Assembly (NCBI RefSeq): GCF_000002995.4
Contig: NW_025062298.1
Location: 1 to 57,649, forward strand
DNA: 57,649 nt
Direction: 5' to 3'
DNA from: Brugia malayi
Taxonomy: Eukaryota > Nematoda > Chromadorea > Rhabditida > Onchocercidae
Numbering within the stretch: the stretch's first letter is position 1; each line of letters starts with the position of its first letter. The notes beneath the pieces are model-generated. The model saw only the letters and a list, made by a program, of their open reading frames with translations, was not told the DNA's origin and searched no databases. Shown here in pieces: positions 12,938 through 36,340 of the stretch. The position numbers and the translations under genes are program-made.

Positions 12938-13348
12938 AAATTAAGAATAGTATTTTCAGAATGATTAATAATTAATAAGAAACTGTAGAATTAAGTATTT
13001 TCAGAGTGATTAATAATTAATAAGAAACTGTAGAATTAAGTATTTTCAGAGTGATTAATAATTAATAAGAAACTGTAGAATTAAGTATTTTCAGAGTGAT
13101 TAATAATTAATAAGAAACTGTAGAATTAAGTATTTTCAGAGTGATTAATAATTAATAAGAAACTGTAGAATTAAGTATTTTCAGAGTGATTAATAATTAA
13201 TAAGAAACTGTAGAATTAAGTATTTTCAGAGTGATTAATAATTAATAAGAAACTGTAGAATTAAGTATTTTCAGAGTGATTAATAATTAATAAGAAACTG
13301 TAGAATTAAGTATTTTCAGAGTGATTAATAATTAATAAGAAACTGTAG
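12938..13348. repeat. 45-bp minisatellite, about 9 units
   Basis: aattaagtattttcagagtg begins at 12989, 13034, 13079, 13124, 13169, 13214, 13259 and 13304. A diverged first unit precedes these. Units are nearly identical, which implies recent expansion. The array ends about 345 bp before the smc-5 start codon. Each unit carries TTTTCAG, a potential 3' splice site on the smc-5 strand. Confidence 0.96.
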
Positions 13349-13693
13349 TTAGTGTATTTATAATTAAATTAAATATTTATAATTAAAATGGAATAAATTA
13401 TTGTATTATGATATAGAACATATATAGGCTAAGTAAGAAAATAAGCGTATTAGTTATATGTAGAAATAATGGAATTAATAAACTTATGAGAAATGAAATG
13501 TGTAATAGAGTTATGCATCGTATAAATTGTATAAATATACCGATGAATTGTTGTAATTGTTAATTAATGAATTATTGATTAAAATTGATTAAAATATTTT
13601 GATAGTTTGCGAAGAAAGCGAATAATCATGAAAAATATTTTAAGGATTTATGTTTTATTATATCATCAAAAAGTTTATGTGTTTCGGATTGCA

Positions 13694-24401
<10,708 letters not shown>

Positions 24402-25390
24402 TGATGTTACTACAGTATTTGTGTTCTTAGAAATTAAAATGATCTCATGTTTCACAATTTTGAATTTTGATTTCTAATTTTTTATGAAAAAATTTTCTTT
24501 ATATATTTGTTTAATTTCATTGTAATTTTTAAATTAGCGCACTTTTTCCATTTTAATTTCTTACCCTGAACGTATCAAATTTGATAGTAGCGCGCTTTTT
24601 CTTTTTGTTTTTTTTTTTGTTAATAATTTGTGAATTTCATATAATTCATCTCTAGTTTTTTTAATTTATTCCTTATCCAATGAAAGATCTACTTTTTACG
24701 GGTCATTAATTTTCATCTTGATTCATGTATTTGTTTTCGTTGTGCCTTGCATTATCTTTATGGTCTCATTTTGTCGTTTTGTTTTGGAAAAAAAAAATGC
24801 TATTGATCAGTTAAGAATTTTTAATTGAAAGGAGAAGTATAGATTTTTTTTTTTAGATATAATTTTTTAGATATAATTCACTCTTAAAAATTTTATAGAT
24901 ATAATTTTTTTAAATTGCAAATTTTTGGAAGAACAGAACTGTTTAAAGAAGTAATTATTACTTATCGTCTTGAGACATAAATTCCCTTAAAGAGTTATTA
25001 TATATTGTATTGCATTCATCTTGCAAGTGCAAAGTTATAAAATTTCATCAAATAAAATTTCCAAGCAAATTTTTAGTTTTCTTAATCACATCTGATAAGC
25101 ATATTATTTTCTGAAAAGGATCAGTAATGTTAAGTTATCTTTTAAACTGTAATTCTCGATTAATTAACACTAATGATAACTGTTGCAGCAATACTTCTTT
25201 GTTATCTCTGGTAGTAGTTTTCATTTGAGAATTTCTCTTTTTTATCTTGAGATTACTTTTCAGACATAAGCTTAAATGATTTAATCCTTTTTCTTTTTTC
25301 TATTTTTTTTTTTGAAAATATATAAAATAAAAATTAATAATTCTGATTTACAGATGCGCATAATAATGTTAAACAGCAATAACTGATCAT
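24402..25390. other. Convergent intergenic region between smc-5 and ttll-11
   Basis: T-rich sequence of about 1 kb downstream of both genes, expected to contain both 3' UTRs. No further exon was seen. I could not assign either polyadenylation site with confidence. Confidence 0.5.
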
Positions 25391-28300
25391 TTAAAAGCGA
25401 AATGGTTGCTGTATTCGTGGTAATACGAAATCATCTTTTTTCCTACTATTATGATTTACAGTAAAAAAATTTGCAGAAGTTTCTTTTGGATTAATCCCAT
25501 TTAACGTACGTGGAAGTGATCGACCATATCGTGATTGAAGTTTTATCATCGATTCGGTTGGTTTTAAGCGTGTTTGAGGACGACTTGTTCGTTTTGTATG
25601 TATTCGTGATGGTAGCAAATAAATTTCAACACTGCAATATTTAATTTGAATTTGAATTTGTATGCTTATAAATACAATAAAACTAAATGATTTATTGTCG
25701 TGAAAGACGAAATATTTAAATTATTATATCCAAAACTAACAAATTCCTCTTATCTGATTCCTTTTCCTCACTCAACAAAAACCCTTTGTTAGCAAACCCT
25801 TTGTTAGCAAAACCCTTTATTAGCAGTCTTTGTTTCACATCAGTTAAATATCCTCTGCCGGATATCTGGTCAGCTCAGTTCTGCATATAAACCATCGTCC
25901 TCCATACGGTGGTTCATTCTGCATTTTGGGTTGGTTTTGATATCATTTTAATGTTTTATAATTATATCTTTCGTTACGCGTTTGTTAATCGGTGTAGCAT
26001 CCGTACGATATGTATAAAGCGCTATTATTTGCTTCATGTTAAATAAAGGTTTTAATTACCCAAGTTTGAGGTTTCAGGACATTTATTATTGAGAAAAAAA
26101 AAAAAGAAAAAAGGAAATGAAAAACTTATTTCAGTTAAATAATCTTTAAATGAAGAAAATTTATTTGAAGTAATAAAAAGTAAGCAGTATTATATTAAGA
26201 TGTTTTTTTTTTTTTCAGAGATTATATATTTAAGATGTGTTATATTTAGTATCGTATTTAAAGTATTATATTTAAGATGATTTTTTCAGAGAAGAATAAA
26301 AAAAAAAAAACATACTTTCGACAGTTTTCATGATTGATTTGAACACGTCGCAATCGTGCCGATCTTACACCATTACTTCTCAGAGATGAGTCACAATATT
26401 CAAGTAAATGATGCACTTGTTCTGAGAGATATAGGAAAAATGGAAATTTTAATTGAGCAATGTAATAAAATAGATAGAGAAAGCCATGAAATGATAAACC
26501 TAAAAAGTGTATCAATTGATAGTTTTGATATAATTATGAAAATTAATTATTGATTGTATATTATGCAAAATAATATTTTAAAAATGAACTATTAACTAGT
26601 TTTGGAGTTCGTTGAAACGTTGAAAATTAGGAATTGCGTGATTTTTGAGCAATAAATTTAAAATTTTACGTGGTTTAAATACTATATGATAATTACTTAG
26701 TCACAAATTATCATATTTTAGTACCAATATTACTATTAATTAAATAGTCTTCACGAATACTTCACAAATTCATTAGCAATATATTTGTTCTATATTATTG
26801 CTATTTGTTTGCCTTATCCAAAATTACGGAAAAGTGTAAAAAATTTATGAGAAACGAACCGGAAACATGTGGAATATATTCATTTATTGTAAAATATTTG
26901 TAAATTTCCATAAATTTTAATTCCATTTCCTTCACTGTTATTACATCTAGTAAACTGCATTTTCTGTAAAAATTTTCAAGAAAATTTTTAACTGAAAATT
27001 GCTACACTTACTTTAATTGTTAAATCTAAATTATACAATTTATTTATTTAATTTATCTCATAATGCACTTCCTGTATTAATTCTTTTTCTCCGAAAGATG
27101 TCAACTCTTTTTTTCTCGATATATGTTAATTATCTTTCCTTAGAATGACTCAACTCTTTGCTAATTAGGTCATTCCTCCTCAGTGAAATTGAATTGACAT
27201 GTTTTCTATTTCATTTTCTGTATTTTCTCTTTTTCCATATAATTTTAAGCGATCATTAATTATCATAACGTAATAAATGGAAATTAGCTATCAGTATAAA
27301 TACTCTGTGCTATTATAACAGAAATACGAATTCAAAATTAATATCAAATTCTAATAAGATTGTTTTTTTTTTTTTTTTTTAGAAAGTTTTTGAATTTTAC
27401 CATTTAAACTTTATGTCCAATTTCTGATGATCATTTTCATTTGATGACACTTTTTAAGTAAATAATTGTGAAATAAATAAGCCAAATATATAATAGAAAT
27501 ATGATTCAAAATTAATTAATACCCCAAAAATATTTATAGGAATATTCGAGAACATAATGAGTAAAGAAGTGATAAAATGAGCAAACTCATCATTATCTTA
27601 TACTATTCCTAATGTTATCCATAATGTGAACAAACTTTAAAAAAATTCGAGCACCAGAAATCATCAAAACCGTCGTCTGTTTTAAATTTACAAATTGCAT
27701 AAATAAATATACAGCTTTGTCTAAAAATAGCAAATGTCCATTGCTTTGACCATAGCGACATGGGAAAATCTGGAACAAATTTAAAATGCTAAAAAATTTG
27801 CATATTTTAATAAAAATTATAGCAATAAATTTTTGCAAATATATTTTAACTGATAGAATTAGCTATTTTATACCTCTATTAGATGACATTTTCGTTTTGC
27901 TGCAAGTTCCATATCATCCATTATTGCTTTTCGAGATGAGTTATTATTTGAATTTGTTAAATTACTAAAATCAAATTTAACTTTTTCAAAAAAAAAGCAA
28001 AAAAAAAAAAATGAAAAAAAAAAAAGGAATGAAATTTCTGCAGAAATTATAAAAATTTTTGAATTGAGAATGCAAAAAGTCAATTTATATAAACTGTTTA
28101 TATCTCTCATTTATTAGAAAAGAAAGAGAAAAAAAAAAAAAAAATTGAAAATTGCAAATTTTGATTCCATTATCAAAAATTTCACTTATCTTTATCAAAA
28201 TAATTATTCATAAATACTAACGCTAACGAATGATTCGGATAAACATTGTCGATTAAATTGAGAACTAAAAGAATTGTATCTCTTACCAACGGAATTTTAA

Positions 28301-30729
28301 TCACCTGCAATAATAATAATTGATAATTATTTGCTCATTGTGTTATCAGCGTTGTTATCACTTATTATTAACAAAAATATCATTATTTTAATACTCATGA
28401 AATTGATAATTATTTGCTCATTGTGTTATCAGCGTTGTTATCACTTATTATTAACAAAAAATATCATTATTTTAATACTCATGAAATAAATTATTATGAT
28501 TATTTATTTGTTTTTTTTTTTTCAACTTACTGATAGTTCTATTGTAATTAATGAAAGCAGTGATAATTTTAAAGGTACCTAATAAAAAATCTTATCTGAA
28601 ATTTATAATATTAGAAAATTTTGCCAAGCAGTTATGATCAGTTATCATTGATTACAAAAATTATCATTTATTCTTAATAATTTCAATCATTAATCATACA
28701 ATATGGTAAAAATATTAAAATGTAAAAAATTTGAAATTTAATTCAAACAATTTTTTGTGAATTATTCAAATAAAACTTACTTCATCCACAACAGAACGTA
28801 CCCGTAACGGACCAATATTTTCCTTATTATTATCAAATGGATTTAAAATATCATGTTCAATTGTTAAACTTGGTGCTGAATTTACTTCAAGCAATACTGG
28901 TATTAAGTTTTTTGTAATTAATATATCAAAACCTATTATCTGAAAGAAAAAAAAAAAAAAAAAAAAACAAATACGAGAGAAAGTTTTCATTGAATAATTG
29001 TTATTAATAATGCAAATATTAATTTTAAATTTTATACTTGATTAAATTAGTTAATCAAAGGTTAATAAAATAGAATAAAAAAATTTGTTAATTTTTTAAC
29101 TGATTGCTATTTCAAAAAAAAAAAAAAAAAATATATACGATCAATTTTGAAACAATAATAATTATTCATTTCATTTGTCTTACAATAAATTAAACTGATA
29201 AAAAAATTAATATCCAACACATTTCCTCGTAAAATTGAATCACTAGAATGAATAAAATGGAATTAAATTAAATTGAATTGAATTACTAGCATTGACATAA
29301 GTTAGTTGAGAAAAATAATTAAATTATATATATACCTGAAAACATTCTGGACCTATTGTATCATAAAAATAATGTTCATAATTGAGAATGATTTCAGGTA
29401 GCATTGCAATTACCGTTTTAACAATTATTATTTTAATATCATGCCATAATTGTTGCTTTTTAACACCTTTTACTTCCATTTGATGAAAAACAGTTGATAG
29501 TAATCGTTTACTTCCTAAAATAAGAAAAAAATTTTTGAGTTTTATATTTAATCACAAATAATCTTAATTAATGCTATTAAAAACTTATTTGAAAAAAAAA
29601 AAAAACAATTATTAGGCATAAAATTTTAGATTCTTTGCATTATCTCTTAATGAAAAAAAAAAAGAAATAATAATAAAAACATTTTTGAAGATGAAGAAAA
29701 AAACAGAAATGTATGAAATTAGAATGAATTAAATTCATTTCATACTTTATTTTATCATTCTAACTTACAACATCGCATTAATATATTATAAAAAAATTAA
29801 AAAACTATTTTATAAAAAAATTAAAATTATTTTTTGTAATAATAATATTTCATCGCTCTACAAGCATAAAAAAAGGATATCTAAGAAATTATCTAAAATA
29901 CTATTTCACTATTTATAATACTGTTTATAACTTATCATTTAGACTAATTCGAATATTTATCTCAGTCAAATTAATGAATGCAAATATATAGAATTAATGA
30001 AATAACTTTTGATTTAATCTTATAAGAAGTAAACTTAACTTTTGATTTAATCTTATAAGAAGTAAACTTAACTTTTGATTTAATCTTATAAGAAGTAAAC
30101 TTAACTTTTGATTTAATCTTATAAGAAGTAAACTTAACTTTTGATTTAATCTTATAAGAAGTAAACTTAACTTTTGATCTAATTTTATAAGAAGTAAACT
30201 TAACTTTTGATTTAATCTTATAAGAAGTAAACTTAACTTTTGATCTAATTTTATAAGAAGTAAACTTAACTTTTGATCTAATTTTATAAGAAGTAAACTT
30301 AACCTCTGATCTGATCTCGCAATGATAAGCTATGAATGTAAGCATTATTCTCCTTATTTAATGAATAATTCGTCAAATGAGCATATAAATTGCCAAAATT
30401 TGATGATGTTGGCATGGCATATTCTTCTGTACAAAATCGTGCCATACCTAAATTCAGTTACAGCAAATAAAATTAGAAAAATAAAATTTCAAAATTATTA
30501 CGGAATTAATTTTTATTATCCATAAGGAGAGAGACAGATAGAAATAGAGAAAGATTTGTTTGGAAATAATTTAGGTACGATTTTTTCTATTGTATTTTTA
30601 TTCAAAAATTTTCAACAATTTTTCAAAACTTTCAAATTTCTCAAAAAGTTATTATAATGTAACAAATATTTAAGTAAATTCATTATTTAGTTTACCTTTA
30701 ATTGCTTTTATATTATGTATATTAATAGA

Positions 30730-30770
<41 letters not shown>

Positions 30771-32749
30771 AATTCAAAATCTAATTTAAAATTTTTAAAG
30801 CATAATAACATAATATATATATAAATTTCTTCTGTTTGAAAAATTATAGCAAAATATTTTACTTTTCATTTTTTTTTTTTTTTGTTTCAAATTTATATTT
30901 GCATTTTATAATTTTCTATAAAATGTATTAAAAGTGAAACCTTCACGAGCAACATAAATTGACAATGGATTGATACTTTTAATAACAGCATACACTCGAA
31001 AATCAAATTTCAGATTGTCGCTGAGTAGGTAAGGATCTACAATATATTCCTGAATAAGTTGACATGCTTTAGGCTTCCGTATTTGTTCCGGTTTTTGAAT
31101 CAGATAAATTCCTGTCCCTTGAGCTCCTGGAATATAAATTATTTTTGTCTTATTAATCTAATAACTTTACACATTTAAATTAAACAATGTTTTACGCTTA
31201 ACGTGTAAATGAACAAACGAGTACGTGAAATTTTATTACGCAAATAATATTTGAGTTTGAAAAAAAAAAAGATAAATTTAAATGAAATGAAATTGCTCTT
31301 ACCATCATCCGGCTTAACAATATACCAGTTATTATTCTGAAATGATGTTAAATTGTCCTCAGATTTTGCACATTTATTGCAGTACTTCATGAATGCATCA
31401 AGTTGTGCCGGAATAAACCAGCTTGAAGGATAAAACGCGTATTCATCCGGAAATAATCGACGCATTGAGGAAATTGCTCGTGTTAGAGAAATTTTTTTAG
31501 ATAAATCTGACATTCCTGCAAAAAAAAAAAAAAAAAAAAATAAAAATAGCACAATAATAAGTTGTGCTTATTCAATTTTTAAAAAACAGATTAAATTTTA
31601 GTGAAATATTTAAACTAAAAAATGCAAAATTATTTAATACTATACCCATTAATAATATAAAAATAGAGGGGAAAAAAAAATAGTAATAATAATACTGAAA
31701 ATCCATAAATGTAATTTGTTGTAATTGTAAATTTTATATTAAACAAATTAAATAAATTAATTTAATGCAACCTGGAAATTTATTAATTTTAGATTGTGGA
31801 TTTTTGATAATAGATCGTATATCATGTTGTATGCTATTATGCCAATAAATATCACATGTATCACCATCTTCTCGTCCTTCTGGATACTAAAATTTTGCAT
31901 CAATTGAAATATAATAATTGCAAAAATTTCAATTCAAATGCTTATTTTCTTTTTCTAACTTTTTTTTTTTTTTTTTTGCTTTTGATTTTGAGAATTAATG
32001 ATTATGTTGTTGCATGATTAGTAAATTTATTTTTTTATTAAATTTTACAAATGCATATTTCATTCTATAATTAATTTATCTACAATAAAAATTTTTGATG
32101 GAAGAAAAATTTTTCTGCTAACCTCTTGCATACCCAATTCTGTAGCGCAAAGAGAAACAATATGTTTGTTTGTTTTTGCGCGTGATGTATCAATTGTAAA
32201 ATTTTGCGCTACAGGTTCAGCATAACCAAACGATGAAAATGAAAATGAAACACTGAAAAATTATAAGCACAAAAAAAAAATTTACAAAAAAAAAAGATTT
32301 GAAAAGTTGTAATAGAGAATGTTTAAGAAATTATTATTAGGAAAAATAAGTAACAATGAAGAGTTTATCAGTTATTTTATTCAAATTAAGTACAAAATTT
32401 TTTACCATATATTTGATTTATTATTTAACATATATTTAATTTATTTTTATTGTACTTAAAAAGTAAAATTTTGATAAAATGATAAACTGAATTAAGCAAA
32501 AAAAAAAATGATTTCATACGAGAATAAATTCAAAATTAATATAAAAAAAATTGATAAGTGAAATTATTGTACTTTTGTAGTAATTAATATCAATGATTAC
32601 TTTGAATGATCCGTTGCACTGTGTAACTTTTCCGCACATTTGATAGTTTCACTTTCATTTCGAGATTTTTGTACATAATTAATTTTATCAGTTGTTATTG
32701 TTGAATGCATCCTTCCCGGCTTATCATGATAATTATTATTCCCATACAT
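25391..32749 (-). CDS. ttll-11: TTLL11-type tubulin polyglutamylase
   Basis: Complete gene of 13 exons, 679 residues: 32601-32749, 32123-32252, 31772-31886, 31303-31515, 30941-31126, 30304-30447, 29336-29514, 28781-28939, 28222-28304, 27874-27964, 27604-27769, 26316-26499, 25391-25631. All phases agree. The TTL domain (about 68-430) shows DTSRAKTN, CDIYWHNS, the ATP-binding lysine in WYIVKPDDG (195-203), FDFRVYAV (243-250), HLTNYSLNK (288-296), and the metal-binding Asp and Glu/Asn of GFDIL (375-379) and LLEVN (388-392). The C-terminal part (VIKIPLVRDTILL, then EQVHHLLEYCDSSL) matches TTLL11 rather than other TTLL members, and a basic tail follows (KRTSRPQTRLKP). TTLL11 enzymes lengthen polyglutamate side chains on tubulin, typically in cilia. 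An in-frame TAA just upstream fixes the start. The exon 11-12 junction is the least certain, because the loop there is much shorter than in the human protein. Confidence 0.93.
25632..26315. other. ttll-11 intron 12 with a GC-elevated block
   Basis: This intron includes a three-fold short repeat of ccctttgttagcaaa (about 25788-25826). It also has a block at about 25840-26010 that is visibly less AT-rich than other introns and contains the perfect hairpin arms ATATCC / GGATAT. No open frame or recognisable RNA was found in it. Confidence 0.5.
28319..28487. repeat. 83-bp tandem duplication in ttll-11 intron 8
   Basis: The segment beginning ttgataattatttgctcatt occurs twice, offset by 83 bp, differing only in the length of an A-run. 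Confidence 0.93.
30003..30310. repeat. 33-bp minisatellite abutting the ttll-11 exon 6 donor
   Basis: About nine units of 33 bp (on the plus strand taacttttgatttaatctta plus taagaagtaaact). They begin in intron 6 and reach the exon 6 splice donor at 30303. Because 33 is divisible by 3, one minus-strand frame stays open through the array, reading an 11-residue repeat (KVKFTSYKIKS). That frame is not the ttll-11 frame, which stops two codons into the intron (AGA GGT TAA). Confidence 0.95.
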
Positions 32750-34198
32750 TTGTTACCTATATTTGTTGCAACCGGAATTTATCGATTTTCTGATTTTTTT
32801 GGTAGCAGTGAGATTCGACATTTCTCCTCATTAATTTGAATAAATTGTTGTATTCTGACAAATTTTATAACAAATACCATTTACTGAAATATTAGGAGAA
32901 TTAGTATCAATAATTTATCAATGATATGTATAAGTAGGAAGGAATAGCGATGAACGTCTGATGCATTTTAATTTTCAAAAATTTTTCTTTTTATAAAGAA
33001 ATTTGAATAAATGGATAGTGATAGATTCAAAATTAGAGCATAGCAAAATTTTGCACTTTATCAAGAGAAATGACCTATAACCTATAAAGGTAAGATTAGA
33101 AACTATGAATTATTCACCATGCATTTCTCTAATAAAATGATAAAGTGGATAAAGTTTACTGATAAACTTATTTAAAAGAAATAAAACGAAAAGTGTAGAG
33201 ATTTTTTAAATTTAAAAACGCGTCAAAAAAAAAAACAAATTTAATGTTACCCGAGAAATTACAGTGTAAAAATTACAATGCAAAAATTCAATCACTTAAA
33301 ATAAAAAAAAAATAAGTAACAATTATTTATGTGATTCACAGAAGTAATTATTTATAACATATTAAAAATTTAATTAAAATTTACCAATTCACAATAAACG
33401 AAAATATAATCTAATAATGGGAATAAAAAAAAAAAAAAAAAAAAGGAAAATTTAGTCTTAAAAATTTGAAATATGAAAATTTTTTTTTATGCAACTTCAA
33501 TGCACAACAATAACAATTGAAAAGGAAAAATAAAATAAAGAAACTGATTGAAATAAAATCTATCATTAATTTTATAATTTAATTAAACTTTCAATTAAAC
33601 TTAGCAAAATAAATTAAGTAAGCAAAATTTGAATAGAATTTTGCTTAATTGTCATGTTATTAAATAAAAAAAGAAAAAAAAAAAAAATATTTTAAGATTC
33701 AAATACTAAAAAATGTTAACGATGCTATCAGTTGTAAATGCATCAAACTTAATTGTTCTGACTACTGATCCTCTTTCTCAGTTGTCCTTCTTTTCCGGCT
33801 CCTTCTCCCATTATTCCTCTCTGTTACTCCCTCCCTCATAACGATTTTCTATACTCAAAAAAAAAAACTTTTTTTTTTCAATTCATCTATGTCATTTATT
33901 TTTCTTCTATTCGTTCCACTAAATCAGTATTCCCTCAAACTCTTCTCATTTCCTGTCTCTTTCTTCCTTTTTTTCACTTCCTCTTTCTCTATGTAATTTA
34001 AAATAATCATTAATTATCCTGTAATTGTTCATTGCTTATAACAATTCTAATAGTTGAATTGCAGAAATGATAGGAATTCACGTTGAAATGATCAATAACA
34101 AATGTAATATGAAATTAACAAAATAATTATTTCTTAAATTTCATACGGACATACTTAGTATATTTTATGTACATAAATTTGAAATAATTGCGCACTTC
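32750..34198. other. Upstream region of ttll-11, no gene seen
   Basis: AT-rich sequence with several A-tracts. A pyrimidine-rich stretch at about 33755-34000 (ctcctt, cttcct and tccctccctc runs) is distinct from its surroundings. No exon was identified. Confidence 0.5.
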
Positions 34199-34316
34199 TA
34201 TAATAATAATATTAATAACAATAATATTAATAATAATAATAATAATAACAATAACAGTAATAATAATAATATTAATAATAATAATAATAATAGTAATAAT
34301 AAGAATAAAAATAATA
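34199..34316. repeat. (TAA)n-type microsatellite
   Basis: An impure trinucleotide run of taa/taataataacaat units lies within the region upstream of ttll-11. Confidence 0.93.
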
Positions 34317-36340
34317 TTTCCAAAGGGATTATCGTAGCTATTTTTTATATTTTTATTGGCAGTAATATATTTACTAATTATGATATATTATTTCCCTGAC
34401 ATTTTATCAAATAAATGAAAATTTTTTTTATCCAACTATTTTTTTCTCAAATAATTAATTTGGAAATACAAATGAAAACAGATGGATGAAATATTATCAA
34501 ATTTTAATATTTAATTAACACAAAAAAAAAAAAAAAAATCCAAATTTAACAGTGGAACTCAATATGCTTTAAAAGTTTTATTATTTTGTAAAAAAAATGA
34601 AAATAAAAAAGTGACTAAAAAGAGATATGTTGAAAATATTGTAAATTTTTTTTTTTTTTTTTTGTTTGTTTGTGAACTATTGCAATGCTAAACTTTGAAT
34701 AAAACATTTATTTATATATTAGCAAACTTCTGAAAATTTTCAAGCAGGAGGAAATTTATAATTATTTAATATTGCATGGAATTTGGGAGTCTTATTGAAA
34801 CTTTTCAAACAGAAAAGTAACAAACAAACAGATAGCAAAATAATTTGTTAGCTGTACTAATGATACTATTACGAATTGCAAGCATACCCTAATTCATTTA
34901 TTTTAGCATATTTCAATTTCCCATTGCTTAGTTAGTTGCATTCGCTTTGAATACAAATATTTTTTAATATGGCAAACCATTTGTTTATTTTTTGTAAATT
35001 TAGCAATAATTATATTAAGCATAGCTGATAACTTAACTTTATGCTTAATTATTCAATTTTTTGGTAACTATTTTGTTGTTCAAATTTTTGTCAAATTTTT
35101 CATCATTATTTCATCAATTATAGATTTTTTTTTTTTAAATAACAGTCCTTAATAATTTGATAGTAAATAAGTGATAGAAGTGGTTAAATATATATATATA
35201 TATTTTTTTTAAATAAATATTTTTAAATAAACAATTTTTCATCAATTATCTATAGAACTCTCCCGATAAATTAAGTATGAAAATTTATGGGGCATTTTTA
35301 ATTGTTAAATTATAAATATTTTTGGTACCAAATTTGAACATAACTTTTGTGATGAATAATTTCAGACTACATAATCATGAATATTCCTAAAAACTACATA
35401 ACTACAAGCAGAAAAATATTGCGAACGTTTGAAATTTTTGCCTTCTAAAAAGAAATTAAAAAGAAAAGAGAAAAGAATGAGATGAAACAAAGTTTTATGG
35501 GATAAATTTCTTCAATAATCGAAATGAAAAAATGCAAATAGGCCATTCGATGTTGGCGGAAATGTTGTTGGCTACGAATGAACAAATAGTTACCTATGGC
35601 AACGTAGTAATGTCAGCAACATCTCATATGTATTCGATATACTTTCAAAATTTAAATGAATTGTAATATATCTAAGAAAAAAAAAAAAAAAAAGAAAAGA
35701 CATAAAAATATGAATTAATTGAAATGTTTCATTTAATGATCTTTCATCTTCGTTTTTGCTTCTAGTCTAGTTAAATGCATTTTATCAGACTTAACAATTT
35801 AAATAATTTTTCCAATTTCATGACTAAAAGTAATAATTATTTAATTAGACTAGACTGAGGAAGATCGATCGACAATTAATATCAATTAGCAATAATTGAT
35901 AAGGTGATAGATGATCAGTGACTAATTTCGTTTTCAATTTATTTTATCTAACTTAATTCATCTATTAAACTTTTACTGTTCATATATTTGATTAAAATGT
36001 GCAAACCGTTAATTTAATATATTTCTTTAAATTGAAAGTTCAAAATTTTGACTTCTAATTCTAAACAAATACTCCAGTGAAAGCCAAATTTTTCACATTC
36101 ATAATTGTCATATGTATCACTTATCATTTTCATTATTCAGGTTTACATTTCTCTTGGAAGTAAACGAATTCAAAATGACGAAAAAAAAAAAAAAAAAAAA
36201 CGAATATTCAATATTCTATCACCTTTATCCATTTTCACTCCTTTTAAATTATTAATCTTACACAAATACTCACGAAACATTGTTTTTTTCTTAAATAGCA
36301 GTCATGTGTTAATATTGTTAATTTTTATTATAAGAAAACA
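34317..36340. other. Intergenic AT-rich region
   Basis: There is a (TA)n run near 35190-35205 and several poly-A/T tracts. A patch at 35540-35640 is clearly richer in G and C. It carries a 44-residue open frame at 35532-35666 (starting MQIGHSMLAEMLLATNEQ) of doubtful reality, and the X-box-like site listed separately. Nothing else could be supported. Confidence 0.45.
35589..35603. promoter_or_regulatory. RFX/X-box-like dyad
   Basis: GTTACC TAT GGCAAC consists of two perfect RFX half-sites (RGYAAC and its complement) with a 3-base spacer. DAF-19/RFX sites in nematode ciliary gene promoters usually have a 2-base spacer, but the RFX family as a whole accepts 0-3. It lies 2.8 kb upstream of the ttll-11 start codon, further than usual, so function is uncertain. 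Confidence 0.35.

Noticed and set aside
26580..26650. Possible extra ttll-11 exon (minus-strand AIPNFQRFNELQN)
   Set aside because: It gives no phase-compatible junction, whereas joining 27604-27769 directly to 26316-26499 keeps the frame.
29971..30345. 124-residue repetitive protein gene
   Set aside because: It is the alternative frame of the 33-bp intron minisatellite and overlaps ttll-11 exon 6 in the wrong frame.
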